A stretch of DNA of 64,000 bases. Origin: Pseudomonas sp. GL-B-19. GTDB lineage: Bacteria > Pseudomonadota > Gammaproteobacteria > Pseudomonadales > Pseudomonadaceae. This document shows positions 17,087 to 25,157 of the stretch, in pieces (positions within the stretch are counted from its first letter, which is position 1; each line of letters begins with the position of its first letter). The stretch lies in the NCBI RefSeq assembly GCF_019956415.1, contig NZ_JAHBDK010000042.1, positions 186,001-250,000 of the forward strand, read 5' to 3'. Below the pieces are notes generated by a model. It had not been told where the DNA came from. It ran no database searches and saw only the letters and a list, made by a program, of their open reading frames with translations. The position numbers and the translations under genes are program-made.

Positions 17087-17679
17087 TTCAAGCCCAGACG
17101 CTGGCGCAGCAGATCCATTGCACGGGCGCGGTGGCTGATGAGGTTCTTGTCGCTCGGGCTCAGTTCGGCGCTGGAGCAATCGCGCTCCGGTACCCAGAAC
17201 AGCGGATCGTAACCAAACCCGTGTTCGCCACTGACGGCAGGCAGGATACGCCCGTGCCACAGGCCTTCGCAGAGGATCGGTAGCGGATCGTCGGCGTGAC
17301 GGACCAGTGCCAGGACGCAGACGAACTGCGCGCCGCGCTCGGTTTCTGGTACGTCTTTCAAGGCGTCGAGCAACTTGGCGTTGTTCGCCGCATCGCCCTG
17401 ACCATCCGCATAACGAGCCGAATAGATCCCTGGCGCACCGCCGAGGAAATCCACCGCCAGCCCGGAATCGTCAGCCAGCGCCGGCAAGCCGGAAATGCGC
17501 GCAGCATTGCGGGCCTTGAGGATGGCATTTTCGACGAACGACAGGCCGGTTTCTTCAGGCTCGACAGTGCTGAACTCGCCGATCGAGCGCAGTTGCACCG
17601 AGTTGCCGAGCATGGCCTGGAGTTCCTTGAGTTTGCCGGCGTTATGGCTGGCCAGTACGAGCTGTGTAAAGTTGATCAT
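17083..17679 (-). CDS. rdgB: XTP/dITP diphosphatase
   Basis: A 198-residue house-cleaning pyrophosphatase that hydrolyses dITP, ITP and XTP, keeping deaminated purines out of DNA. The signature SHNAGKLKEL is at the N-terminus, ADDSGLAVD in the middle, and FGYDPLFWVPE and SHRARAM towards the end. It overlaps the hemW-like gene downstream by four bases and the DUF4426 gene upstream by four bases. Confidence 0.95.
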   Translation of the reverse strand: MINFTQLVLASHNAGKLKELQAMLGNSVQLRSIGEFSTVEPEETGLSFVENAILKARNAARISGLPALADDSGLAVDFLGGAPGIYSARYADGQGDAANNAKLLDALKDVPETERGAQFVCVLALVRHADDPLPILCEGLWHGRILPAVSGEHGFGYDPLFWVPERDCSSAELSPSDKNLISHRARAMDLLRQRLGLK

Positions 17680-18110
17680 TGGCCGGGGAAGAGCTCTTGG
17701 TTGAAATTGATGGTGTTGATTTTGTCACCGATCTGCACCTTTATGTCGAAGGTGCGGATTTCCGGCTGGTCCACCGGGTATTGGGCGATGTAGTAAATCG
17801 CGCCCTGATCGGTGATCTGTCTGAAGTTCAGCGGCACGCTTTGGCTGGTCAGGTCTTTGACCGTGCCGGTCACCGATGCCATCAATGGTTTGCCTTCTTT
17901 GATCACAGACACATTGATTACGCCCTGATTCTTGCTGCGAATCAGCTCGTTCGTTTTGGCGATGTCCGGTGTCAGGTACGTCGAGTTGAAGGTGTTGTAG
18001 TACACCTTCACGTCACCAAATGTTTGTTCGCGCTTGGGATTGATCGCGTCAGCGGCAAAAGCGGTGACGCTCAGGCAGGCAGTGAGTAAAAACAGCGCTA
18101 GACGAACCAT
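17676..18110 (-). CDS. DUF4426 family secreted protein
   Basis: A 144-residue protein with a cleavable signal peptide (about residues 1-20, ending AFA) and no membrane segment afterwards, so it is probably periplasmic. The body is beta-rich and resembles DUF4426, a family with no assigned function. Its conserved place between metW and rdgB is the same in P. aeruginosa. It overlaps rdgB by four bases and lies 26 bases after metW. Confidence 0.8.
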   Translation of the reverse strand: MVRLALFLLTACLSVTAFAADAINPKREQTFGDVKVYYNTFNSTYLTPDIAKTNELIRSKNQGVINVSVIKEGKPLMASVTGTVKDLTSQSVPLNFRQITDQGAIYYIAQYPVDQPEIRTFDIKVQIGDKINTINFNQELFPGQ

Positions 18111-18136
18111 GATCGTTCTCCTCGAAATGTGGCGGG

Positions 18137-18757
18137 TCAGACCGCGACCTTGTGGTCTGCAAGTCCTGGGCTGCTGACGCGGTAAATACCGATCTCGCCT
18201 AACAGATTAGGCCATAGCTTGCTGGCCCACCCGTGCCGATGCTGTTGATCCACGGCCAGCCGATCAATGACCTTGGCTTCACGTTCGCGGCACAAGGCTT
18301 CAAAGTCCGCAAAAGTGCAGAAGTGGATGTTCGGCGTGTTGTACCAGGTGTACGGCAGGAACTCGGAAACCGGCATCCGGCCCTTGCTCGCCAGGTACCA
18401 GCGGCAGCGCCAGTGACCGAAGTTGGGGAAGGTGATGATGCATTGGCGGCCGACCCGCAACATTTCTTCGAGGATCTTGTCCGGGTAGTGCACCGCTTGC
18501 AGTGCCTGGGTCATGACCACGACGTCGAAGCTGTTGCTGGCAAAGTTGCCCAGGCCCTTGTCCAGGTCCTGCTCGATGACGTTGATGCCCTTGGCCACGC
18601 ACTCGGCAATGTTGTCCGGGTCGTTTTCCAGGCCATAGCCGGTCACTTGCTTGTTGTCGCGCAGCCAGGTCAGCAGTTCACCATCACCGCAGCCGAGGTC
18701 AAGCACGCGGCTGCCGGCGGGGATCCATTCCTGGATGATTTCCAGATCAGCTCTCAT
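18137..18757 (-). CDS. metW: Methionine biosynthesis protein MetW
   Basis: A 206-residue methyltransferase-like protein with SAM motif I VLDLGCGDGELLTWL and the later segment TFPNFGHWRCRWYL. MetW is always paired with MetX-type homoserine acyltransferases in proteobacteria and is needed for full acyltransferase function. The gene starts seven bases after metX, so the two are co-translated. Whether MetW methylates anything is not shown by the sequence. Confidence 0.93.
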   Translation of the reverse strand: MRADLEIIQEWIPAGSRVLDLGCGDGELLTWLRDNKQVTGYGLENDPDNIAECVAKGINVIEQDLDKGLGNFASNSFDVVVMTQALQAVHYPDKILEEMLRVGRQCIITFPNFGHWRCRWYLASKGRMPVSEFLPYTWYNTPNIHFCTFADFEALCREREAKVIDRLAVDQQHRHGWASKLWPNLLGEIGIYRVSSPGLADHKVAV

Positions 18758-18764
18758 GGCTTTC

Positions 18765-19904
18765 TCACAACGTAATGCGGTTCATGTAATTGCTGAACGC
18801 CTGCAAGTAACGCGGGATCGGAATCAGGAAGGCGTCATGGCCTTGCGGAGCATCGATCTCGAGGTAGCAGACGTCTTTCTTGGCGGCCATCAACGCGTCC
18901 ACCAATTCCCGCGAACGGGCAGGGGAGAAGCGCCAGTCGGTGGTGAAAGACATCACGCAGAACTTGGCTTGAGCGTTGGCGAAGGTTTTCGCCAGGTCGT
19001 CGTCGAAGTTCGCTGCCGGGTCGAAGTAGTCCAGCGCTTTGGTCATCAGCAAATAAGTGTTGGCGTCGAACCGCCCGGAGAACTCTTCGCCCTGATAGCG
19101 CAGGTAGCTTTCGACCTGGAACTCGACGCTGTGGAAGTCGTAGTTGAGCTTTTCGCTTTTGAGGCCCCGGCCGAATTTTTCGCCCATCGAGTCATCGGAC
19201 AGGTAGGTGATGTGCCCGACCATCCGCGCCAGCATCAAGCCGCGCTTGGGGATCACGCCCGCTTCCTGGAACGAACCGCCGTGAAACTCGGGGTCGGTGA
19301 GGATGGCCTGGCGTGCCACTTCGTTGAAGGCGATGTTCTGCGCCGACAGCTTGGGGGCCGAGGCGATGGCCAGGCAATGCCGAATGCGCTCCGGGTAGGT
19401 GATGCTCCATTGCATCGCCTGCATGCCCCCGAGGCTGCCGCCAATCACCGCTGCCCATTGGCTGATGCCGATGCGGTCGGCCAGACGCGCCTGGCTGTGC
19501 ACCCAGTCTTCCACGGTCAACACCGGGAAATCGGCGCCGAACGGCTTGCCGGTGTCCGGGTTGATGCTGCTTGGGCCAGTAGAGCCGTTACAACCGCCGA
19601 GATTGTTCAGGCTGACCACGAAGAATTTGTTGGTGTCGATCGGTTTGCCGGGGCCGATGCAACTGTCCCACCAACCGGGTTTACGGTCGTCGGGGCTGTG
19701 AAAACCGGCAGCGTGATGGTGACCGGACAGCGCGTGGCAAATCAGCACGGCGTTGCTCGCCGTGGCGTTCAGCGTGCCGTAGGTTTCGTAGATCAAGTCA
19801 TACGCTGGAAGCGAACGCCCGCAGGCCAGGGCCAGGGCTTCGCTGAAGTGCGCCACTTGCGGCGTCACCAGACCAACAGAATCGGGGGGAAAGGCAGTTG
19901 GCAT
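18765..19904 (-). CDS. metX: Homoserine O-acyltransferase MetX
   Basis: A 379-residue alpha/beta-hydrolase-fold enzyme that acylates homoserine, the first committed step of methionine synthesis. Nucleophile elbow GGSLGGMQAMQW, and a C-terminal DAPQGHDAFL carrying the catalytic His; NNLGGCNGSTGPSS is the usual oxyanion-side motif. In Pseudomonas, MetX-fold enzymes are reported to use succinyl-CoA, so O-succinylhomoserine is the likely product, but acyl preference cannot be read from the sequence with certainty. First gene of the metX-metW operon. Confidence 0.93.
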   Translation of the reverse strand: MPTAFPPDSVGLVTPQVAHFSEALALACGRSLPAYDLIYETYGTLNATASNAVLICHALSGHHHAAGFHSPDDRKPGWWDSCIGPGKPIDTNKFFVVSLNNLGGCNGSTGPSSINPDTGKPFGADFPVLTVEDWVHSQARLADRIGISQWAAVIGGSLGGMQAMQWSITYPERIRHCLAIASAPKLSAQNIAFNEVARQAILTDPEFHGGSFQEAGVIPKRGLMLARMVGHITYLSDDSMGEKFGRGLKSEKLNYDFHSVEFQVESYLRYQGEEFSGRFDANTYLLMTKALDYFDPAANFDDDLAKTFANAQAKFCVMSFTTDWRFSPARSRELVDALMAAKKDVCYLEIDAPQGHDAFLIPIPRYLQAFSNYMNRITL

Positions 19905-19933
19905 CGACCCTGCTCTCGTTGAAATGAGGCGTA

Positions 19934-19962
19934 AGTCTAAAGACCGGTGGGGTTAGCGGCAA
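19934..19962 (-). promoter_or_regulatory. Putative metXW promoter
   Basis: On the minus strand, TTGCCG (19962-19957) and TAGACT (19939-19934) are spaced by 17 bases, a good sigma-70 arrangement. The -10 box is 29 bases upstream of the metX start. No SAM riboswitch-like fold was recognised in the short leader. Confidence 0.55.
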
Positions 19963-20004
19963 GCAAAGGGCGGGCCTGATTTCATTCAGACAGACCGAGG
20001 TGCG

Positions 20005-20074
20005 GCCATCGCGGGCAAGCCCTGCTCCTACAGGGGAATGCATGCCTCTGTGGGAGCGTGGCTTGCCCGCGATG
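20005..20074. repeat. REP pair (inverted)
   Basis: Arms 20005-20033 (GCCATCGCGGGCAAGCCCTG and onward) and 20049-20074 are inverted copies with a short loop. It lies between the DUF167 gene and metX. The right arm differs at several bases (GCGTGGCTTGCCCGCGATG), so the stem is imperfect. Confidence 0.85.
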
Positions 20075-20087
20075 AACGATGACGCGG

Positions 20088-20384
20088 TCAGCCTGCGGGA
20101 CGCACCAGATCAGGCAACTCCGGCAGCTTCTTGGGCGAACAAATCCGCACTCGTTTCTGCCGGTTCAACTCACCGCTGATCAAACTGACCTGGCTCTTGG
20201 ACACCCCAAAGGCCTTGGCCAGAAACGCCATCAGATACGCATTGGCCTTGCCTTCAACCGGCGGCGCGGTCAGGCGGATCTTCAGGCGATCCCCGTGCAG
20301 CCCGCAGAAATCATCACTGCGGGCCGCCGGTTGCAGGTGACACTCCAGAATCAGGTCGTCACCGTCCCAGCGAAAGTAGCTCAT
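20088..20384 (-). CDS. DUF167 (YggU) family protein
   Basis: A 98-residue protein of the YggU/DUF167 family, with the conserved segment LTAPPVEGKANAYLMAFLAKAFGV followed by a basic stretch near KKLPEL. The function is unknown; the family occurs widely next to yggT and proC. Its start overlaps the stop of yggT by one base (20384). Confidence 0.88.
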   Translation of the reverse strand: MSYFRWDGDDLILECHLQPAARSDDFCGLHGDRLKIRLTAPPVEGKANAYLMAFLAKAFGVSKSQVSLISGELNRQKRVRICSPKKLPELPDLVRPAG

Positions 20385-20971
20385 CAGATCAAGCCGAGCA
20401 GCCCTGGCTGCATGCCGGCGAAGTACGCAAGGCGCGGGATCAGCCAGCTTTGCAGCAGCTGGATCACGATGAACGCAAAGATCGGCGAAATGTCGAGACC
20501 GCCCAGGTTCGGGATGATCCGGCGGAACGGCGCGAGTACCGGTTCAGTAATCTGCGCGACCAGCTCGGCGCCCGGATTGTGGCTGCCGGGGGCGACCCAG
20601 GACAGAATCACACTGATGATCATCGCGTAGAACAGAATGTTCAAAAACAGCGAGAACAGCGCGATCAGTGCCCAAGGCACCAGTAGCACGAAGTCGACCA
20701 TGAAGCCTTTGAGCGCCAGGATGACCACGATCAGCACCATCTGCAGGATCAGCGCCAGCACCAGCGACGACATGTCCAGCCCGAACATGCTCGGGATGAC
20801 CCGGCGCAGTGGCTTGAGCAGCGGTTGCGTGGCTTTGACGATGAACTGACAGAGCGGGTTGTAAAAATTCGCCCGAACCAGTTGCAGGATGAAGCGCATC
20901 AGTACGATCAGCAGGTACAGGCTGCCAAGGGTTTTAATGATGAAAATGGCAGCGTCATTGAGTCCGAGCAT
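20384..20971 (-). CDS. YggT family membrane protein
   Basis: A 195-residue inner-membrane protein made of two YggT repeats, each with a hydrophobic helix pair and a conserved amphipathic end: PLLKPLRRVIPS (about residue 50) and PVLAPFRRIIPN (about residue 145). The family has been linked to osmotic tolerance and membrane organisation, without a known mechanism. Part of the yggS-proC-yggT-DUF167 unit. Confidence 0.9.
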   Translation of the reverse strand: MLGLNDAAIFIIKTLGSLYLLIVLMRFILQLVRANFYNPLCQFIVKATQPLLKPLRRVIPSMFGLDMSSLVLALILQMVLIVVILALKGFMVDFVLLVPWALIALFSLFLNILFYAMIISVILSWVAPGSHNPGAELVAQITEPVLAPFRRIIPNLGGLDISPIFAFIVIQLLQSWLIPRLAYFAGMQPGLLGLI

Positions 20972-20995
20972 CTTTGATTCCTTTGTAAGAGCTGA

Positions 20996-21814
20996 TTAGC
21001 GACCGAGTTGCTCAGCCATCTCGGCCGAGCGATGCGCGGCAGCGCCGAGTGCTGTTTCGACCAGGGCTTCGAAGCCACCGGCCTGGAACGACTTGATCGC
21101 GGCTTCCGTGGTGCCCGCAGGCGACGTTACACGACGACGCAGTTCGGCGGCATCGACATCGCTGGCGACCGCCATGTGTGCGGCGCCCAGCGCGGTTTGC
21201 AGGGTCAGTTGTGCGGCGATGTCCGCCGGCAGGCCGAGTTTCACGCCGGCGGCGGTCATGGCTTCGATCAGCAGGAAAAAGTACGCCGGCCCTGAGCCGG
21301 ACACTGCGGTGACCGCGTCCAGTTGCTGCTCTTCGTTCAGCCACAGCGCAATGCCGACGGCGGACAGCAGCTCTTGCGCCTGTTGGCGCTGCTCGGCGTT
21401 CACTTCGGCGGTGGCATACAAACCGCTCACGCCCTGACGCAGCAGCGCCGGGGTGTTGGGCATGCAGCGCACGATCGGCTGGGCGCCGAGCCAGTTGTTC
21501 ATGCTGGCGCAGGTGATGCCTGCGGCAATCGACACCACCAGTTGATTCGGCTTCAGGCTCGGGCGAATCGCTTCGCACACAGCTTTCATCGCCTGGGGTT
21601 TGACCGCCAATACGACGACGTTGGCATCCTGGATGGCGTCGGCGTTGTCGGCGAAGACTTCGATGCCATGTTCGGCTGCCACTTTGGTGCGGGTTTCAAC
21701 GCCCGGATCGCTGGCGCGGATTTGCGAGGCGTCCAGACCTTTGGCGCGCAGGCCGCCGATCAGGCTGGCGGCCATGTTGCCGGCACCGATAAAGGCAATA
21801 CGAGTTTTGCTCAT
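20996..21814 (-). CDS. proC: Pyrroline-5-carboxylate reductase
   Basis: A 272-residue NAD(P)H-dependent enzyme for the last step of proline synthesis. The dinucleotide-binding motif IAFIGAGNMAASLIGG is at the N-terminus, CMPNTPALLRQG in the middle and the signature VSGSGPAYFFLL followed by VTSPAGTTEAAI at the C-terminus. Second gene of the yggS operon, 35 bases after yggS. Confidence 0.96.
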   Translation of the reverse strand: MSKTRIAFIGAGNMAASLIGGLRAKGLDASQIRASDPGVETRTKVAAEHGIEVFADNADAIQDANVVVLAVKPQAMKAVCEAIRPSLKPNQLVVSIAAGITCASMNNWLGAQPIVRCMPNTPALLRQGVSGLYATAEVNAEQRQQAQELLSAVGIALWLNEEQQLDAVTAVSGSGPAYFFLLIEAMTAAGVKLGLPADIAAQLTLQTALGAAHMAVASDVDAAELRRRVTSPAGTTEAAIKSFQAGGFEALVETALGAAAHRSAEMAEQLGR

Positions 21815-21849
21815 GTCAGGTCCTTATAAAGAGAGGTGTCAGCCATTGT

Positions 21850-22536
21850 TTATGGTTGACCGTAGTCGCGGGCACCAAACAGGGCCGTACCGATTCGGAC
21901 CCATGTAGCGCCTTGGGCGATGGCCGACTCAAGGTCGTGGCTCATGCCCATGGAAAGTGTGTCGAGCGGCAGGTTCAGGCTGGCTTGCAGGCTTTGCACG
22001 GCAGCAAAAGCGGCATCCTGTTCGGCGCGATCATCCGTCGGCTCGGGAATCGCCATCAATCCGCGCAACGTGAGGCGTGGCAATTCGCTGATGGCATTGG
22101 CCAGGGCCGGCAGGTCGGCCGGGGTGCAGCCGGATTTGCTGGCTTCACCGCTGACGTTGACCTGGATGCAGATGTTCAGGGGCGGCAAATCGGCTGGTCG
22201 TTGTTCGGACAGGCGTTGTGCGATTTTCAACCGATCCACGGAGTGCACCCAGGCGAAGTGCTCGGCGATAGCGCGAGTCTTGTTCGATTGAATGGGGCCG
22301 ATGAAGTGCCAGATCAAGGGCAGGTCGGCCAATTCGAGCTGTTTGCCCAAGGCCTCCTGCAGGTAGTTCTCGCCAAAATCGCGCAAGTCGGCGGCGTACG
22401 CTTCACGCAGGGCCTCGGCGGGTTTGGTCTTGCTTACGGCCAGCAGCTGAACGCTGTGCTCATCGCGCTGGGCGGCCAGGGCGGCGGCACGGATGCGTGA
22501 ACTTACCTGAGCAATGTTGTCTGCTATCGTGGACAT
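21850..22536 (-). CDS. YggS family pyridoxal phosphate homeostasis protein
   Basis: A 228-residue PLP-binding, single-domain TIM-barrel protein (PROSC/YggS). The cofactor lysine lies in LLAVSKTKPAEA and the phosphate-binding and signature parts in WHFIGPIQSNKT and SMGMSHDLESAI. It regulates the free PLP pool rather than catalysing a known reaction. Divergent from pilT, as in P. aeruginosa. Confidence 0.93.
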   Translation of the reverse strand: MSTIADNIAQVSSRIRAAALAAQRDEHSVQLLAVSKTKPAEALREAYAADLRDFGENYLQEALGKQLELADLPLIWHFIGPIQSNKTRAIAEHFAWVHSVDRLKIAQRLSEQRPADLPPLNICIQVNVSGEASKSGCTPADLPALANAISELPRLTLRGLMAIPEPTDDRAEQDAAFAAVQSLQASLNLPLDTLSMGMSHDLESAIAQGATWVRIGTALFGARDYGQP

Positions 22537-22593
22537 TCAATGTGCGCCAGCGGTCTGAAGGTTCGCGGCATTCTACTGGAATTGAGGGGCGCT

Positions 22594-23628
22594 ATGGATA
22601 TCACTGAGCTGCTGGCTTTCAGCGCTAAACAGGGCGCGTCCGACCTGCACTTGTCCGCCGGCCTGCCCCCGATGATCCGCGTCGATGGCGATGTGCGACG
22701 CATCAACGTGCCGGCCCTGGACCACAAACAGGTACAAGCGCTGATCTACGACATCATGAACGACACCCAGCGGGTGGACTTCGAGAAACACCTGGAAACC
22801 GATTTCTCCTTTGAAGTGCCCGGTGTGGCGCGTTTCCGGGTTAACGCCTTTAACCAGAATCGTGGCGCAGGCGCCGTGTTCCGGACCATTCCATCGAAGG
22901 TCCTGAGCATGGATGACCTCGGTATGGGTGAGGTGTTTCGCAAGATTACCGAGGCGCCGCGCGGGCTGGTGCTGGTGACCGGCCCGACCGGCTCCGGCAA
23001 GTCCACCACCCTGGCAGCGATGATCGATTACCTGAACAACCATCGCCATCACCACATCCTCACGATCGAAGACCCGATCGAATTCGTCCACGAATCGCGC
23101 AAATGCCTGATCAACCAGCGCGAAGTCCATCGCGATACGCGCAGCTTTGCGACGGCCTTGCGCTCGGCGCTGCGTGAAGACCCGGACGTGATTCTGGTGG
23201 GGGAGATGCGTGACCTGGAGACCATTCGCCTGGCGCTGACCGCCGCCGAGACCGGGCATCTGGTGTTCGGCACGCTGCACACCACGTCAGCGGCGAAAAC
23301 CATCGACCGGGTGGTGGATGTGTTTCCGGGGGATGAAAAGTCGATGGTACGTTCGATGCTGTCCGAGTCGCTACTGGCGGTGGTGTCGCAGACACTGGTG
23401 AAAAAGATCGGCGGCGGGCGGATTGCGGCGCACGAGATCATGCTCGGGACATCGGCGATTCGTAACCTGATCCGCGAAGACAAGGTCGCGCAGATGTACT
23501 CGTCGATTCAGACCGGTGGGAACCTGGGGATGCAGACGCTGGATATGTGCTTGAAGGAATTGGTGGCCAAGGGCTTGATCAGTCGCGAGCATGCGCGGGA
23601 GAAAGCGCGGTCGCCGGATAATTTTTGA
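22594..23628 (+). CDS. pilT: Type IV pilus retraction ATPase PilT
   Basis: A 344-residue hexameric ATPase that powers pilus depolymerisation and twitching. It has the N-terminal ASDLHLSAGLPPMIR, Walker A GPTGSGKST (about residues 130-138), the Asp box TIEDPIEFVH, Walker B ILVGEMRDLET, the His box GHLVFGTLHT and the PilT-specific C-terminal AIRNLIRE. ATG 22594 was chosen over the earlier start at 22540, as it gives the standard N-terminus with a GAGG site. No pilU follows: the next gene is an NlpC/P60 hydrolase on the other strand. Confidence 0.95.
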   Translation: MDITELLAFSAKQGASDLHLSAGLPPMIRVDGDVRRINVPALDHKQVQALIYDIMNDTQRVDFEKHLETDFSFEVPGVARFRVNAFNQNRGAGAVFRTIPSKVLSMDDLGMGEVFRKITEAPRGLVLVTGPTGSGKSTTLAAMIDYLNNHRHHHILTIEDPIEFVHESRKCLINQREVHRDTRSFATALRSALREDPDVILVGEMRDLETIRLALTAAETGHLVFGTLHTTSAAKTIDRVVDVFPGDEKSMVRSMLSESLLAVVSQTLVKKIGGGRIAAHEIMLGTSAIRNLIREDKVAQMYSSIQTGGNLGMQTLDMCLKELVAKGLISREHAREKARSPDNF

Positions 23629-23641
23629 CGGGGATGTTGAT

Positions 23642-23750
23642 TGATCGTTCCCACGCTCCGCGTGGGAATGCCTCAATGGACGCTCTGCGTCCGCTGTTGG
23701 GACGCGGAGCGTCCCGGGCTGCGTTCCCACGCAGAGCGTGGGAACGATCA
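23642..23750. repeat. Complex inverted intergenic repeat
   Basis: Outer arms TGATCGTTCCCACGCTCCGC (from 23642) and its inverse ending at 23750 enclose a second nested pair, GACGCTCTGCGTC (23669 on) and GACGCGGAGCGTC (23701 on). The whole can fold into a cruciform. It belongs to a different family from the REP pairs and lies between convergent pilT and the NlpC/P60 gene, where it may also terminate transcription. Confidence 0.88.
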
Positions 23751-23770
23751 ACAAATATCAGGTACTTAAA

Positions 23771-24388
23771 TCAGCGCTGAGCGACGCGCATCTGGTTCGG
23801 CTCTTTAGGCAGAACCCGCTTGGCAACCACGTAATGTTTTTCCCAGTACGGCTTTTTCAGCGTATCGATGCTCACCGACTTGCCACGACGTGGTGCGTGG
23901 ATGAAGCGGTCGTTGCCCAGGTAGATGGCAACGTGATTGACCCGACGGCTCTTGATGTTGAAGAAAATCAGGTCGCCCGGTTTCAGGTCGTCGCGATCGA
24001 TTTTCTCGCCATGACCGCTGGCCATGGCATTGGAGGTGCGCGGCAGGTCAAACGTGGTGTCGTTGAACGCATATTTCACCAGGCCACTACAGTCGAACCC
24101 TTTACTTGGGCTACTGCCGCCCCAACGATAAGGAGTACCGAGGACGTTTACGGCGCGGCTCAGCACGTTGCTGCTTTCCTTGCTCGCCATTGGCGGTACA
24201 AGTTTGCTGTTGTCGCTCAGCTGGGTCGAATCTTGTGCAGTTTTTTTGTTTTTGCTGGAGGGAGCAGAAACATGGGATTTTGGGGTGTAACCATTAACGT
24301 TTGGAAGACGTTGCTCACGATTGGTGGCGTGGGCGGCCAGTGGCATCAAAAGGCAAATGGTTAGCCATGTCTTGAAAAATGGACGCAT
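23771..24388 (-). CDS. NlpC/P60 family cell-wall endopeptidase
   Basis: A 205-residue exported protein: signal peptide about residues 1-21 (ending AHA), a Ser/Lys-rich linker, then a C40 peptidase domain. The catalytic Cys is in FDCSGLVKYAF and the His in RVNHVAIYLG, with the start motif GTPYRWGGSSP. It probably cleaves stem peptides of peptidoglycan. The ATG at 24388 was chosen because it gives a clean signal peptide (MRPFFKTWLT); earlier in-frame codons would bury it. Confidence 0.9.
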   Translation of the reverse strand: MRPFFKTWLTICLLMPLAAHATNREQRLPNVNGYTPKSHVSAPSSKNKKTAQDSTQLSDNSKLVPPMASKESSNVLSRAVNVLGTPYRWGGSSPSKGFDCSGLVKYAFNDTTFDLPRTSNAMASGHGEKIDRDDLKPGDLIFFNIKSRRVNHVAIYLGNDRFIHAPRRGKSVSIDTLKKPYWEKHYVVAKRVLPKEPNQMRVAQR

Positions 24389-24638
24389 TAGGCAGGGCTC
24401 GAATGGGTGAACGCGCAACTTTATAACAGCTTTTTTTGCCCTTCCGAGGCCGTTGGTCGATTCAACATGGTGGCCATTGGAACCAAACAAGCGGCAGATT
24501 GCCGCAATTGTCGGACAGAAGTCAGGCGCTATAAGGCTTTGACGGGAGCCACGGTAGCATTTGCCATACGTCGGCAGCCTGTAAAAAAGTCACAAAGATT
24601 TAAACAATATTTATCTATCGTGTGAGTCGAGGTCCTTA

Positions 24639-25070
24639 ATGAACAGCTATCAACAGTCCGCCGCACATCACGATACGCACAGCAAAGTGATTGGTTATTT
24701 GCTGTGGATTTTCGGTTTTACCGGCGCTCACCGCTTCTATTACGGCAAACCGGTGACTGGGACGATCTGGTTCTTCACCTTTGGCTTGCTGGGGATTGGC
24801 TGGCTGATCGACCTGTTTCTGATCCCGGCAATGGACCGTGAAGCAGACCTTCGGTTCACCGCGGGGCCGATCGAATACAACGTGGCGTGGATTCTGCTGA
24901 CGTTTCTAGGGGTGTTCGGCGTACACCGGATGTATCAGGGGAAGTGGATCAGCGGGTTGCTGTACCTGGTGACGGGCGGGTTGTTCTTTGTCGGGGTGTT
25001 GTATGACTTCTGGACGTTGAATGACCAGGTATCCGTGCGCAACGCCCAGAACAGAGGCGCCTTCCAGTAA
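24639..25070 (+). CDS. TM2 domain-containing membrane protein (two TM2 units)
   Basis: A 143-residue membrane protein with two tandem TM2 modules, each two helices joined by a short loop. The first has GFTGAHRFYYGK and the second GVFGVHRMYQGK, the conserved G-x-H-R/K-x-Y-x-G-K signature. The function of such bacterial TM2 proteins is unknown. The upstream 250 bases are AT-rich for this genome and hold no other gene; the promoter is probably there. Confidence 0.85.
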   Translation: MNSYQQSAAHHDTHSKVIGYLLWIFGFTGAHRFYYGKPVTGTIWFFTFGLLGIGWLIDLFLIPAMDREADLRFTAGPIEYNVAWILLTFLGVFGVHRMYQGKWISGLLYLVTGGLFFVGVLYDFWTLNDQVSVRNAQNRGAFQ

Positions 25071-25143
25071 GCCATCGCTGGCAAGCCATGCTCCTGCAGG
25101 GTGTTCATACACAATCCTGTAGGAGCAAAGCTTGCTCGCGATT
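25071..25143. repeat. REP pair (inverted, diverged)
   Basis: Arms starting at 25071 (GCCATCGCTGGCAAGCCATG) and ending at 25143 (GTAGGAGCAAAGCTTGCTCG) pair only partly: the left arm is of the GCTGGCAAGCC subclass and the right arm of the GCTTGCTCGCGAT subclass. It lies between the convergent TM2 gene and pyrC'. Confidence 0.75.
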
Positions 25144-25157
25144 GTAGCGACGCGGTA

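Noticed and set aside
17087..17260. N-terminal extension of the HemW-like protein
   Set aside because: Lies inside rdgB in another frame; the ATGA overlap at 17083-17086 explains the true start.
19905..19960. SAM riboswitch ahead of metX
   Set aside because: The leader between the predicted promoter and the start is too short (about 25 bases) for a known SAM riboswitch fold.
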